From Pandoraea horticolens (GTDB lineage Bacteria > Pseudomonadota > Gammaproteobacteria > Burkholderiales > Burkholderiaceae), in assembly GCF_902459555.1 (NCBI RefSeq), contig NZ_CABPSM010000015.1, positions 62,001 through 126,000 of the forward strand: a DNA stretch of 64,000 nt. Reading direction: 5' to 3'. The notes beneath the pieces were generated by a model, which was given only the letters and a program-made list of their open reading frames with translations, had not been told where the DNA came from and did not search any database. This document shows positions 7,626 through 15,647 of this stretch, piece after piece (positions within the stretch are counted from its first letter, which is position 1; every line of letters starts with the position of its first letter). A program made the position numbers and the translations under genes.

Positions 7626-8525
7626 ATGCCACGCAAAATCCCCAGCAACTCAGCGCTTCTGGCATTCGAAGCGGCGGCTCGACACGGCAGCTTCGCCCGC
7701 GCGGCCGAGGAGTTGGCACGCACCGAGGGCGCAGTCAGTCGTCAGATTGGCCGGTTGGAGGCGTTCTTGGGGGTTGCGCTGTTCGAGCGAGTGGGAAATC
7801 GGGTGCGTCTCGCACCTCACGGCACGCGGTACGCGGTGCAGGTTCGGGAGATTCTGGACCGGCTGGAGCGAGACAGCCTGTATCTGATGGGACAACCCAT
7901 CGAGGGGGCGAGCATCGATATTGCTGCCAGTCCCACCTTCGCTGCCCGTTGGCTCATTCCCCGGCTGAAGCGCTTTCAGCGCGAGTATCCGAACATTACC
8001 GTGCATATTGCGGAACGTATGGCCCCCTTCCTGCTTGCTGGAAGCGGTTTCGACGCGGCCATCCATTTTGAACATCCCGCATGGGCGGGGATGCATCTGC
8101 ATCACCTGCTGGAAGAAATTCTTGTGCCGGTTTGTAGCCCGGCGCTCCTTGCCGAAGCCGGTGCAAACACATCGCTCGATGCGTTGCCACTGCTTCACCG
8201 AAGGCAGAACCCGGATGCCTGGCAGAGGTATGCGCAAGCGTCCGGCATCGTGCTTACCAACCCGGCGGTGGGGGCGCGTTACGATCTCCACGTCATGCTG
8301 ATAGAAGCTGCACTAGCCGGTTTGGGGGTGGCATTAGTGCCGCGTCTGTACATCGGCGCCGAGCTTGAGCAAGGCCGTTTGGTCGCGCCCTGGCCAGACG
8401 GCAAGGCGCTCACCAAGAACTTTTGCCTTGTGCTTCCCGAATCGATGGAATTGAGTGAGAGGCCAGTTCAGGCATTTTCGAAATGGATTCTGGAAGAGGC
8501 TCGCGGCTCGGGAATTTCCCGATAG
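7626..8525 (+). CDS. LysR-family transcriptional regulator, GcvA-like
   Basis: The 299-residue protein has an N-terminal winged HTH (residues about 5-64: LLAFEAAARHGSFARAAEEL, then GAVSRQIGRLE) and a periplasmic-binding-fold effector domain (about 90-290). The HTH wording FEAAARHGSFARAAEEL is typical of the GcvA/AmpR branch. It is transcribed divergently from the 7460-5717 operon with a 165-bp shared promoter region, so it most likely regulates that operon. Its stop codon TAG (8523-8525) is embedded in the operator of the next promoter. Confidence 0.92.
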   Translation: MPRKIPSNSALLAFEAAARHGSFARAAEELARTEGAVSRQIGRLEAFLGVALFERVGNRVRLAPHGTRYAVQVREILDRLERDSLYLMGQPIEGASIDIAASPTFAARWLIPRLKRFQREYPNITVHIAERMAPFLLAGSGFDAAIHFEHPAWAGMHLHHLLEEILVPVCSPALLAEAGANTSLDALPLLHRRQNPDAWQRYAQASGIVLTNPAVGARYDLHVMLIEAALAGLGVALVPRLYIGAELEQGRLVAPWPDGKALTKNFCLVLPESMELSERPVQAFSKWILEEARGSGISR

Positions 8526-8551
8526 AACAACCGCGCTCGCCATTTGTTCCA
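8523..8551. promoter_or_regulatory. Operator O1 of the GntR regulon (porin side)
   Basis: TAGAACA-N15-TGTTCCA forms an inverted repeat immediately followed by TTGACG. The same design with the same 15-bp spacer occurs at 10182-10210 before gntR. Both are preceded by TTTCCCGA. Binding by the GntR protein encoded at 10246 is inferred. Confidence 0.75.
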
Positions 8552-8580
8552 TTGACGCTACAAATTGGCGCTCCTAGAGT
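8552..8580 (+). promoter_or_regulatory. Promoter P1 (porin / leader ORF)
   Basis: -35 TTGACG (8552-8557), exactly 17 bp, -10 TAGAGT (8575-8580). The operator abuts the -35, so bound regulator would block RNA polymerase. The predicted start is near 8587-8588. Confidence 0.65.
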
Positions 8581-8587
8581 CGTCGCC

Positions 8588-8665
8588 ATGATGACTTCCG
8601 CTGTTCCAACGCCAATGAAGACGCTCGCTCGTAAGCGCGCCGCGTATCGCGTTCTGCGCGAATAA
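8588..8665 (+). CDS. Small leader ORF, 25 codons
   Basis: ATG at 8588 lies at the predicted transcription start of P1, so it could be read as a leaderless message. The peptide MMTSAVPTPMKTLARKRAAY plus RVLRE is basic and ends at TAA 8663-8665. It occupies the start of a roughly 295-nt leader before the porin. It might be a leader peptide, a remnant or a chance frame. The matching promoter P2 has the gntR ATG at the same distance from its -10. Confidence 0.35.
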   Translation: MMTSAVPTPMKTLARKRAAYRVLRE

Positions 8666-8882
8666 GTCGCTTTCTCCGTAGGCACGTGGCGCCTCGCGAT
8701 GCAGATCGCGTCAGCGTGCTCTCCCATTTTGTCCTTCGCCGTCCGACGTGCGCCGCGCGCTCACGCCGCGGCTTCGTGCGCCCTCGCGTTTGCCCAGCCC
8801 AGTGAGCTTTCCGTTCACGGCTCGGGCAAGCGCACGGCGCATCGGGAAACTGTTTTCTTCAACAAAAGCAGGATGCACGCCT

Positions 8883-10067
8883 ATGACACGCCTCACACGC
8901 AAAACGCTACCCCTCGCTCCCTCAGCTGCCGCTGCCTGCACCGCGTTGCTGCTCGCCACGACAGCGGCACCGGCCCTGGCACAATCCAGCGTCACGCTCT
9001 ACGGCGTGATGGAAGCGGCCATCGTTTCGCAGAACCACGCGAGCCCCGATGGCGGTCGCATCTACGCCGTCAATCAGGCCGGCGAAGGCTTCCTCTCCGC
9101 AAGCCGCTTCGGTCTGCAAGGCGTGGAAGATCTCGGCAGCGGCATGAAGGCGCGCTTCGTTCTGGAAAACGGCTTCAACTCGCAGGCCGGGACGTTCGAT
9201 CAACAAGGGCAACTCTTTGGCCGGCAGGCCTTCGTCGCGCTGCAAGGCGGTTGGGGCGAATTCGCGCTTGGCCGTCAGTACACGGGCGCCGTAGTGGCGA
9301 TCTCGATGGTCGATCCGATCTTCATCGGCGCACCGCCCACGAACTCGTGGCTCGTCTTCCTGACGGGGCAGCGCTTCAACAACGCGCTCACCTGGACAAA
9401 GAAGTTCGGCCCGTTCGGCATGAATCTTCAATACGCTTTCGGCGGCATCGCGGGGCAGGGCTCGGCGCGCTCGTCGGCGTCGGGCGGCGTGTCGTGGGAG
9501 CAAAGCGGTGGCGTATTCACCGCGCAGGTGCAACAGACGCACGACTCACAGAGCCGTCTCGCAAAGACCTGGTCGCTCGGCGCGAAGGTGGGCTATGGGC
9601 AGTGGAAATTCCACGCCGACTATCTCCAGAGTCAGCGCGATGCCGGCTTCGACGTGTCCAACGGCGGCACCGATTACGCATCGATCACGAACATGAGCAC
9701 CGCCGCCACGCCGACGACCGTCGCCGCCATCGGCTCTGTGTTCTCTGCGGCAAGACGAGATCAATTCTTCACGCTCGGCGCGAGTTACCTGCTCAATCCG
9801 TCGTGGCAATTCATCGCGGCGTATATGTACGACAACACGAGCGCGGTCAATTTCAGAGGCAAACGGCAGACGCTCTACGGCGTGATCGACTATTTCCTGT
9901 CCAAGCGTACCGACGTCTACTTCGCGACCGCCTACGAGCGAGTGGACGGCGGATGGTCGGGGCTCTTCGGCACGTCAACGACCAACTGGACCGGCGGCAA
10001 CGGCGTGAAGCTCAACGGGTACGACAACCAGATGAGCTACTACGTCGGACTGCGTCACCGCTTCTGA
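8883..10067 (+). CDS. Gram-negative trimeric porin of the catabolic regulon
   Basis: Starting at ATG 8883 gives a 394-residue protein with a normal signal peptide (MTRLTRKTLPLAPSAAAACT, cut after ALA). The mature start QSSVTLYGVMEAAIVS matches other Burkholderiales porins. The longer in-frame extension from 8748 would bury the signal sequence and was rejected. GLQGVEDLGSGMKARFVLENGF, FGRQAFVALQG and the final YYVGLRHRF (C-terminal Phe) are family signatures. The operator shared with gntR suggests it is a dedicated outer-membrane entry pore for the substrate taken up by the ABC transporter encoded downstream. Confidence 0.92.
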   Translation: MTRLTRKTLPLAPSAAAACTALLLATTAAPALAQSSVTLYGVMEAAIVSQNHASPDGGRIYAVNQAGEGFLSASRFGLQGVEDLGSGMKARFVLENGFNSQAGTFDQQGQLFGRQAFVALQGGWGEFALGRQYTGAVVAISMVDPIFIGAPPTNSWLVFLTGQRFNNALTWTKKFGPFGMNLQYAFGGIAGQGSARSSASGGVSWEQSGGVFTAQVQQTHDSQSRLAKTWSLGAKVGYGQWKFHADYLQSQRDAGFDVSNGGTDYASITNMSTAATPTTVAAIGSVFSAARRDQFFTLGASYLLNPSWQFIAAYMYDNTSAVNFRGKRQTLYGVIDYFLSKRTDVYFATAYERVDGGWSGLFGTSTTNWTGGNGVKLNGYDNQMSYYVGLRHRF

Positions 10068-10181
10068 AAACGATCGCGGCTCAGCCTCGAAGCATGCTGC
10101 GCCGGAACCTGGAAACCCTTGCGGCGCCTGCATTTGCGGGCCGCCTTCCGGTAATGCCGAATGCCTTAGGTGTTTTCCCGA

Positions 10182-10210
10182 TAGAACATTCTGTCTGTCG
10201 CTTTGTTCTA
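10182..10210. promoter_or_regulatory. Operator O2 of the GntR regulon (gntR side)
   Basis: TAGAACA-N15-TGTTCTA is a perfect 7-bp inverted repeat, followed at once by TTGACC. It is the twin of O1 at 8523-8551. Autoregulation of gntR and control of the downstream genes is the natural inference. Confidence 0.78.
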
Positions 10211-10239
10211 TTGACCGGACATTATGACACTTCCAGAAT
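10211..10239 (+). promoter_or_regulatory. Promoter P2 (gntR and catabolic operon)
   Basis: -35 TTGACC (10211-10216), 17 bp, -10 CAGAAT (10234-10239). The gntR ATG begins only 6 bases after the -10, so a transcript from here would be leaderless. Confidence 0.6.
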
Positions 10240-10245
10240 CGCCGC

Positions 10246-11043
10246 ATGGATACCTCACTACCGCTTCCGAAGTACCACCAGATCTACCTCGTGCTACGCG
10301 AGCAGTTGCAGGAGGGACGTTTCGATCGCGACGGCGTGCCGGGCGAACATGTGCTGGCCGATCAGTTCAGTGTGGCGCGTATCACCATTCGTAAGGCGAT
10401 GGAAATGCTGGTGGCCGATGGTCTCGTCGTGCGTCGCCCGGGACTGGGAACGTGGCCGTTGCATGCCGGGCAACGCACCGGCGGCAAGACGCCAGGCATC
10501 TCCCGCGAGAAGGCGCATCTGACCGGCTTGCTCGAGAACATCGTCAACATGGGGCTGCGCACGAGTGTTTCGGTGCTCGAATCGAGTGTCGTGGGCGCGA
10601 GCGATGCCGTTGCCGACGCGTTGGCGCTGGAACTCGGTGCACCGGTCTACAAAAGCGTTCGTGTACGCAGCACGCAGGCTGGCCCCTTGTCGTACATCAC
10701 GACGCATGTGCCCCAGGGGATCACTGAGATCAATCGCGAAGAACTTGAACGCAAGCCGCTGCTGATGCTGCTCGAAGAAGCCGGTGTCGAACTCGGCGGC
10801 GCGACGCAAACCATTTCCGCTCGTCTGGCCGATGCCGTCGTGGCACGCCATCTCGACATCGCCGTCGGCTCTGCGTTGCTGGCGGTCACGCGCCTCGTGC
10901 GCGACGTGTCCGAGCGTCCCGTGCAACTGTTGCAAGGCCTGTATCGCCCCGATCGCTACCAGTACCAACTTCAACTCTCTCGTGTCGGCAATATCGACGC
11001 GAAGGTCTGGGTCAGCGAAGAACTGTCTGCCCAATTCCACTGA
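10246..11043 (+). CDS. GntR-family (HutC/UTRA) transcriptional regulator
   Basis: The 265-residue protein has an N-terminal GntR winged HTH (residues about 8-75: YHQIYLVLREQLQEGRF, HVLADQFSVARITIRKAMEM) and a C-terminal UTRA effector-binding domain (about 95-255) typical of the HutC subfamily. This subfamily usually represses catabolic operons and is released by the substrate or an intermediate. It is the first gene of the operon, 20 bp before the substrate-binding-protein gene. Its promoter lacks room for a ribosome-binding site, suggesting leaderless translation. The two matching operators point to autoregulation plus control of the porin. Confidence 0.93.
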   Translation: MDTSLPLPKYHQIYLVLREQLQEGRFDRDGVPGEHVLADQFSVARITIRKAMEMLVADGLVVRRPGLGTWPLHAGQRTGGKTPGISREKAHLTGLLENIVNMGLRTSVSVLESSVVGASDAVADALALELGAPVYKSVRVRSTQAGPLSYITTHVPQGITEINREELERKPLLMLLEEAGVELGGATQTISARLADAVVARHLDIAVGSALLAVTRLVRDVSERPVQLLQGLYRPDRYQYQLQLSRVGNIDAKVWVSEELSAQFH

Positions 11044-11063
11044 TCACGTCCGGAGAATCGTCA

Positions 11064-12275
11064 ATGAGTTCGCGTCGCACGTTCTTGCGTCAGTCCACTG
11101 CTATGGCCGCGCTCGCTGCCACTTCCAGCGCACCATGGCTCGCGCACGCCGCCGGCAAGCCGGTCAAGATCGGTGTGCTGCATCCCGTCACGGGAGCGCT
11201 GGCCTACTCCGGCCAGCAGTGCCGTCTCGGTGCACTGCTGGCCATTGACGACATCAATGCCGCAGGCGGCATCAAGTCGCTTGGCGGTGAGCCCATCGAG
11301 GCGGTGCTCGGCGACGCACAGTCGCGCCCGGAGGCCGGGTCGGCGGAAGTCGAGAAGATGAACGAGGCGGGTGTGTCGGCCATCGTTGGCGCTTATGCGT
11401 CGGCGATCTGTCTGGCGACGACGCAAACGGCGGCGAAATATGGCCTGCCGCATGTCGTTGACGTGGGCGTGGCCGACCAGATCGTGGAGCGCGGCCTGAC
11501 GAACACCTTCCGTTTTGGCCCCGGCTACCGCATGTGTTCGCTGCGCGCGGTCGACGATCTCGCCGCCCTCAACAACGCCGCCGGGAAGCCGGCCAAGACG
11601 GTGATGATCGTGCACGAAGAGTCGCTCTTCGGTACGGGCACGGCCGCGCTGCTGCAAAAGGAATTGCCCGCCCGCGGCTTCGAGATCAAGGAAGTGATCA
11701 AGCACGCCAACCCGACGCGCGACTTCAATAACATCGTGCTGCGCATGCGCTCGGTGAATCCGGACATTGTGATTCCGGCGAACTACTACAACGAATACGC
11801 GCTACTGCTGCGTGCGATGAAGCAGCAGAAGGTGCAGCCCAAGGCGATCTACTCGGTGCTCGGCGGCGCGGCGTCGAGCTACAAGTTCCTCAAAGAGTTT
11901 CCGGACATCGCCGACGGCATCATCGACTGCAACCACTGGTTCAATCCGAAAGACCCGCGCGTGGCGACGCTCAAAGCGCGCACGCAAGCCAAGGGAGCGT
12001 TCTTCAGTTACGAGGTCTTCATGACCTACACGGCGATGATGCTGCTGGCCGATGCCATCGAGCGCGCCAAATCCGTCGATCGCGCGGCGATTACGGCGGC
12101 GCTCGCATCGAGTTCGTTCAAGGACCACATCATGCCCTACGGCCCGACGAAGTTCGTCAACGGGCAGAACACGGGCGCACAGCCGCTGCTCACGCAGGTC
12201 TCGCGCGGCGACATCAATGTGATTCTGCCGGACACCTATCGTCAGGTGGCGCCGATCTTCCCGCTCAAGGCCTGA
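11064..12275 (+). CDS. ABC transporter substrate-binding protein, branched-chain-amino-acid/amide type
   Basis: The 403-residue periplasmic protein has a twin-arginine signal (SSRRTFLRQSTAMAALAATS, cut near AHAAG). A Peripla_BP_6 fold follows, opening with VKIGVLHPVTGALAYSGQQ. This family (LivK/AmiC/UrtA) binds amino acids, amides, urea and aromatic or dicarboxylic acids, so ligand identity cannot be deduced. Genes for permeases and ATPases follow with 4-bp or smaller gaps. Export by Tat suggests folding before export. The neighbouring enzymes suggest a cyclic amide, imide or carboxylate ligand. Confidence 0.92.
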   Translation: MSSRRTFLRQSTAMAALAATSSAPWLAHAAGKPVKIGVLHPVTGALAYSGQQCRLGALLAIDDINAAGGIKSLGGEPIEAVLGDAQSRPEAGSAEVEKMNEAGVSAIVGAYASAICLATTQTAAKYGLPHVVDVGVADQIVERGLTNTFRFGPGYRMCSLRAVDDLAALNNAAGKPAKTVMIVHEESLFGTGTAALLQKELPARGFEIKEVIKHANPTRDFNNIVLRMRSVNPDIVIPANYYNEYALLLRAMKQQKVQPKAIYSVLGGAASSYKFLKEFPDIADGIIDCNHWFNPKDPRVATLKARTQAKGAFFSYEVFMTYTAMMLLADAIERAKSVDRAAITAALASSSFKDHIMPYGPTKFVNGQNTGAQPLLTQVSRGDINVILPDTYRQVAPIFPLKA

Positions 12276-12279
12276 TGCG

Positions 12280-13152
12280 ATGTTCGACCCGGTCATTCTC
12301 CTGTCGGCCGTGCTCAACGGGCTCACCACGGGGGCGGTGTACGCGCTCATCGCCCTGGGCCTCACGCTCGTGTACGGCGTGCTGCACATCATCAACTTCT
12401 CGCACGGCGCGGCGTTGATGATCGCGCTGTACGCCGTGTGGCTGCTCAAGGAAAAGCTCGGCATCGATCCGTATGTTGCGCTGCCGTTCGTCACACTAGG
12501 CATGTTTGCGCTCGGCTACGGCTTGCAACGCTGCGTGATCGAGCGGGCCAGCCACGGCAAGGACGAGAACATTCTGCTCGTCACCCTCGGGCTTGCCATC
12601 GTGCTGGAGAACCTTGCGCTGGTGGGGTTCAAGTCCGATACGCACACCATCGACACCCCTTACACGCTCGCCACCGTCGACATCGGACCGGTCATGCTGT
12701 CTGTGCCGAAGCTCATCGCATTCGGCGGCGCGTTGGCTGCGGCGGCGTTGCTCTTCTGGATCATGCGGGCGACGGATCTCGGCCGTGCAATTCGTGCCGT
12801 TGCCAAGGAGAAGCACGGCGCGAAGCTCATGGGGATCGACGTCGAGCGGGTCTACGCGCTGTCGTTCGGCATCGGCATGGCGTGTGTGGGCGCGGCGGCT
12901 TGTTTCCTGATGCCGACGTACTACGTCAACCCGCAAGTGGGCAGCGGCTTCGTGCTGGTGGCCTTCACCATTGTGGTGCTCGGCGGCATGGGGAGCTTCG
13001 CCGGCGCACTCGCCGGGGGGCTGCTCATCGGTGTGGTCGAGTCGCTGGGCGGGCTATGGCTGGGCGATTCGCTCGGGCAGATGGGCATCTTCGCCATTTT
13101 CATCATCGTCGTGCTGCTGCGTCCGCAGGGCTTGTTCGGTGCGCGGGCATGA
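12280..13152 (+). CDS. ABC transporter permease, LivH type
   Basis: This 290-residue inner-membrane protein has about eight hydrophobic segments and family signatures near the start (NGLTTGAVYALIALGLTLVY, IINFSHGAALM). It starts 4 bp after the binding-protein stop. With the LivM-type protein it would form the transmembrane channel of the importer. The conserved loop AIRAVAKEKHGAKLMGID is the cytoplasmic coupling segment that contacts the ATPases. Confidence 0.94.
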   Translation: MFDPVILLSAVLNGLTTGAVYALIALGLTLVYGVLHIINFSHGAALMIALYAVWLLKEKLGIDPYVALPFVTLGMFALGYGLQRCVIERASHGKDENILLVTLGLAIVLENLALVGFKSDTHTIDTPYTLATVDIGPVMLSVPKLIAFGGALAAAALLFWIMRATDLGRAIRAVAKEKHGAKLMGIDVERVYALSFGIGMACVGAAACFLMPTYYVNPQVGSGFVLVAFTIVVLGGMGSFAGALAGGLLIGVVESLGGLWLGDSLGQMGIFAIFIIVVLLRPQGLFGARA

Positions 13153-13168
13153 GCAGGGAGAGCAAACG

Positions 13169-14185
13169 ATGAGAGACCTTCGTTGGATCATGTTGTTCGG
13201 CGTCGTGATCGCGGCGCTGCTGGCCGCGCTGCAATCGGGCGTGTGGTTGTCGTTCGTGATGATGACGCTCTATACCGTGCTGCTGTCGCAGTCCTGGAAC
13301 ATTCTGGGCGGGTTCGGCGGGCAGTTGTCGTTCGGGCATGCGCTCTTCTTCGGCGTAGGCGCCTACGCGCAAGCGATTGCGCAGTTGCAGTGGGGTTGGA
13401 ACCCTTGGCTGGCGATGCCGTTCGCCATCGTGATGGGGACAGTGATCGCCGTCGTCATCGGCGCGATCACGTTTCGCTACGGCCTCAAGGGGTCGTACTT
13501 CGCGCTCGTGACGCTGGCCTTCGCGGAAGTCTTCCGGATTCTCGCCGTGTCGCTGCCGTTCACCGGGGCGGGCGTGGGGCTGATGGTGCCGTTGCGTCAG
13601 AGCGTCGGGAATCTGCAATTCGCGTCGCCGCGTGGTTATGCGGCGCTTCTGCTCTTCTTCGTGATGGCCGCGCTGCTCGTCACGGCCTGGTTGCGGCATT
13701 CGCGCTTCGGCGCGTGGCTGCAAGCCGTGCGCGACAACGAGAACGCAGCGCGTGCGGTCGGCGTGAATCCGCTGCGCGTGAAGCTCGGTGCAATTGCACT
13801 CTCTGGCGCATTCATGAGCGCGGCGGGTATGTGCTACGTGCAGATGTTCCAGTACATCGACGCGGGCATTGCCTTTGGCTCGACGATCTCGGTCGAGGCA
13901 CTTGTCGGCGTGATCGTGGGCGGTTTGGGCACGCTCTGGGGGCCCGTGCTGGGCGCGGCGGTGCTGTATGCACTGGGCGAGTTCACGCGAAATCTGTTCG
14001 GCGAGTTGCCGGGCCTGTCGATGGTGATTTACGGCGTGGTGCTGATTGTGATCGTGATGTTCCTGCCACGCGGCATTACCGGCGCGGGAGCGTCGGTGCG
14101 CCGGTTGCTGGGAACGGACAAGAAGACGGTTGCCGCGCCCGATGCGCAAGCGGCCGCCACGCATGAGGAGAACGCCCGTGTCTGA
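13169..14185 (+). CDS. ABC transporter permease, LivM type
   Basis: Start chosen at ATG 13169 (MRDLRWIMLFGVVIAALL), 16 bp after the livH-type stop with GGGAGAGC upstream; the longer frame overlaps the preceding gene and is a shadow. The 338-residue product has the LivM signatures GGQLSFGHALFFGVGAY and LQAVRDNENAARAVGVN (coupling helix). The hydrophilic C-terminal tail is short. Its stop overlaps the next gene's GTG by 8 bp, indicating translational coupling. Confidence 0.94.
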   Translation: MRDLRWIMLFGVVIAALLAALQSGVWLSFVMMTLYTVLLSQSWNILGGFGGQLSFGHALFFGVGAYAQAIAQLQWGWNPWLAMPFAIVMGTVIAVVIGAITFRYGLKGSYFALVTLAFAEVFRILAVSLPFTGAGVGLMVPLRQSVGNLQFASPRGYAALLLFFVMAALLVTAWLRHSRFGAWLQAVRDNENAARAVGVNPLRVKLGAIALSGAFMSAAGMCYVQMFQYIDAGIAFGSTISVEALVGVIVGGLGTLWGPVLGAAVLYALGEFTRNLFGELPGLSMVIYGVVLIVIVMFLPRGITGAGASVRRLLGTDKKTVAAPDAQAAATHEENARV

Positions 14186-14936
14186 GGCGCTGTTGAAGGC
14201 CAATGGCCTGTCCATTACGTTCGGCGGCCTCAAGGCCGTTCAGGACGTGAGTCTCGTCGTCAATCCGGGCACGCTCACGGCGCTTGTCGGCCCGAACGGT
14301 GCGGGGAAAACGACGCTGTTCGGTCTGCTCTCCGGATTCCTGACGCCAACGGCGGGCCGTGTCGAGTTTCAGGGACGCGACATCACGGGGCAAGCCCCGT
14401 TCGAAACCGCGCGCCAGGGGCTCACGCGCACCTTCCAGATCGTGCAGCCGTTCGGCGCGCAGACGGTGCGCGAGAACATCGCCGTGGGCGCGCATCTGCA
14501 TCAACGTGAGCGCCGCGCGGCGCTGCGCGAGGCAGAGGAAATTGCACTTCGCACGAACCTGCAGGCCCAGTTGGACAAGCCCGCCGCCGACCTTACCGTC
14601 TGCGGTCGCAAGCGTCTCGAACTGGCCCGAGCGTTGGCGACCCGCCCGCGTCTGTTGCTGCTCGACGAAGTGCTCGCGGGCCTTAACCCGAGCGAGATCG
14701 ACGAGATGATTCCCGTGGTGCGCGAAATCGCCGAGAGCGGGGTGACCGTGCTGATGATCGAGCATGTGATGCGCGCGGTCATGAGTCTTGCGGAGCATGT
14801 GTGGGTACTCGCGCAGGGCAAGCTGATCGCTGCCGGTACGCCGCGAGAAGTCACCTCCGATGCCGCCGTGATCGAAGCCTATCTGGGGCACGGCACAGCG
14901 GCGCGGCTCGCTGCGCAGTCGGGAGGTGCGCAATGA
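14178..14936 (+). CDS. ABC transporter ATP-binding protein, LivG type
   Basis: GTG 14178, preceded by GAGGAG (14165-14170), gives a 252-residue ATPase. Walker A is GPNGAGKTT (about residues 38-46); Walker B is LLLLDEVLAGL. The signature region reads VCGRKRLELARAL rather than LSGGQ, which is common in LivG proteins. The C-terminal LivG extension (AEHVWVLAQGKLIAAGTP, then AVIEAYLG) is present. It overlaps both neighbours (8 bp with livM-type, 4 bp with livF-type). Confidence 0.93.
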   Translation: MSEALLKANGLSITFGGLKAVQDVSLVVNPGTLTALVGPNGAGKTTLFGLLSGFLTPTAGRVEFQGRDITGQAPFETARQGLTRTFQIVQPFGAQTVRENIAVGAHLHQRERRAALREAEEIALRTNLQAQLDKPAADLTVCGRKRLELARALATRPRLLLLDEVLAGLNPSEIDEMIPVVREIAESGVTVLMIEHVMRAVMSLAEHVWVLAQGKLIAAGTPREVTSDAAVIEAYLGHGTAARLAAQSGGAQ

Positions 14937-15643
14937 GTCATTTGTTGGAAGTGGAGGGCTTGCGCACCGGCTATGGCCGTGTCGAAGTGCTGCGCGGCGT
15001 CGACCTGAGCGTGGGCGCAGGCGAGATCGTGGTGCTGCTCGGCAGCAACGGCGCGGGCAAATCCACGTTGAACAACACGCTCTCGGGCATTAACCCTGTG
15101 TGGGCCGGACGCGTGCGGTTCGACGGACACGACCTCACCGGGCGTCATTACCGCGACGTAGTGAAGGCGGGGCTGATTCAGGTGCCGGAAGGCCGCCGCA
15201 TCTTCCCTAACCTGAGCGTGCGCGAAAACCTGATGCTGGGGGCGTTCGCCCGTGGACGCGCGTCGCGCGAGCAAAGCCTGGAGCGCATGCTCGATCTGTT
15301 TCCGCGTCTTCGAGAACGCATTGCCCAGCCCGCCGGCACGATGTCCGGTGGCGAGCAGCAGATGCTGGCCATCGGCCGCGGCCTGATGGCCGAGCCACGA
15401 CTGCTCATCCTCGACGAACCGTCGCTGGGCCTCTCGCCCCTGATGGTCGAAGAACTCTTCACGCTGATCGCCCGCCTGCAACACGATGGCCTGTCGATCC
15501 TGCTGGTCGAACAGAACGTAGGGCAGTCGCTGGAAACGGGCCAGCGCGGCTATGTGCTGGAGAACGGCGCGATCCGTCACAGCGGCACGTGCGCCGAGTT
15601 GCTGGCGAGCAGCGACCTGCGCCGCGCCTATCTCGGAATGTAA
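14933..15643 (+). CDS. ABC transporter ATP-binding protein, LivF type
   Basis: ATG 14933 overlaps the livG-type stop (ATGA). The 236-residue ATPase has Walker A GSNGAGKST, signature SGGEQQMLAIGRGLM and Walker B LLILDEPSLGL, followed by VEQNVGQSLE with the switch-region residues of LivF. It completes a five-component branched-chain-type importer. It is followed after 4 bp by the hydratase large subunit, so transporter and enzymes are one transcription unit. Confidence 0.94.
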   Translation: MSHLLEVEGLRTGYGRVEVLRGVDLSVGAGEIVVLLGSNGAGKSTLNNTLSGINPVWAGRVRFDGHDLTGRHYRDVVKAGLIQVPEGRRIFPNLSVRENLMLGAFARGRASREQSLERMLDLFPRLRERIAQPAGTMSGGEQQMLAIGRGLMAEPRLLILDEPSLGLSPLMVEELFTLIARLQHDGLSILLVEQNVGQSLETGQRGYVLENGAIRHSGTCAELLASSDLRRAYLGM

Positions 15644-15647
15644 GGGA

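Noticed and set aside
4997-8525. Prophage or integrative element at tRNA-Arg
   Set aside because: No integrase, transposase, phage structural gene or clear pair of attachment repeats is present.
8748-8882. N-terminal extension of the second porin
   Set aside because: It would place 45 Arg/Pro-rich residues before a normal signal peptide; ATG 8883 with AGCAGGA upstream is adequate.
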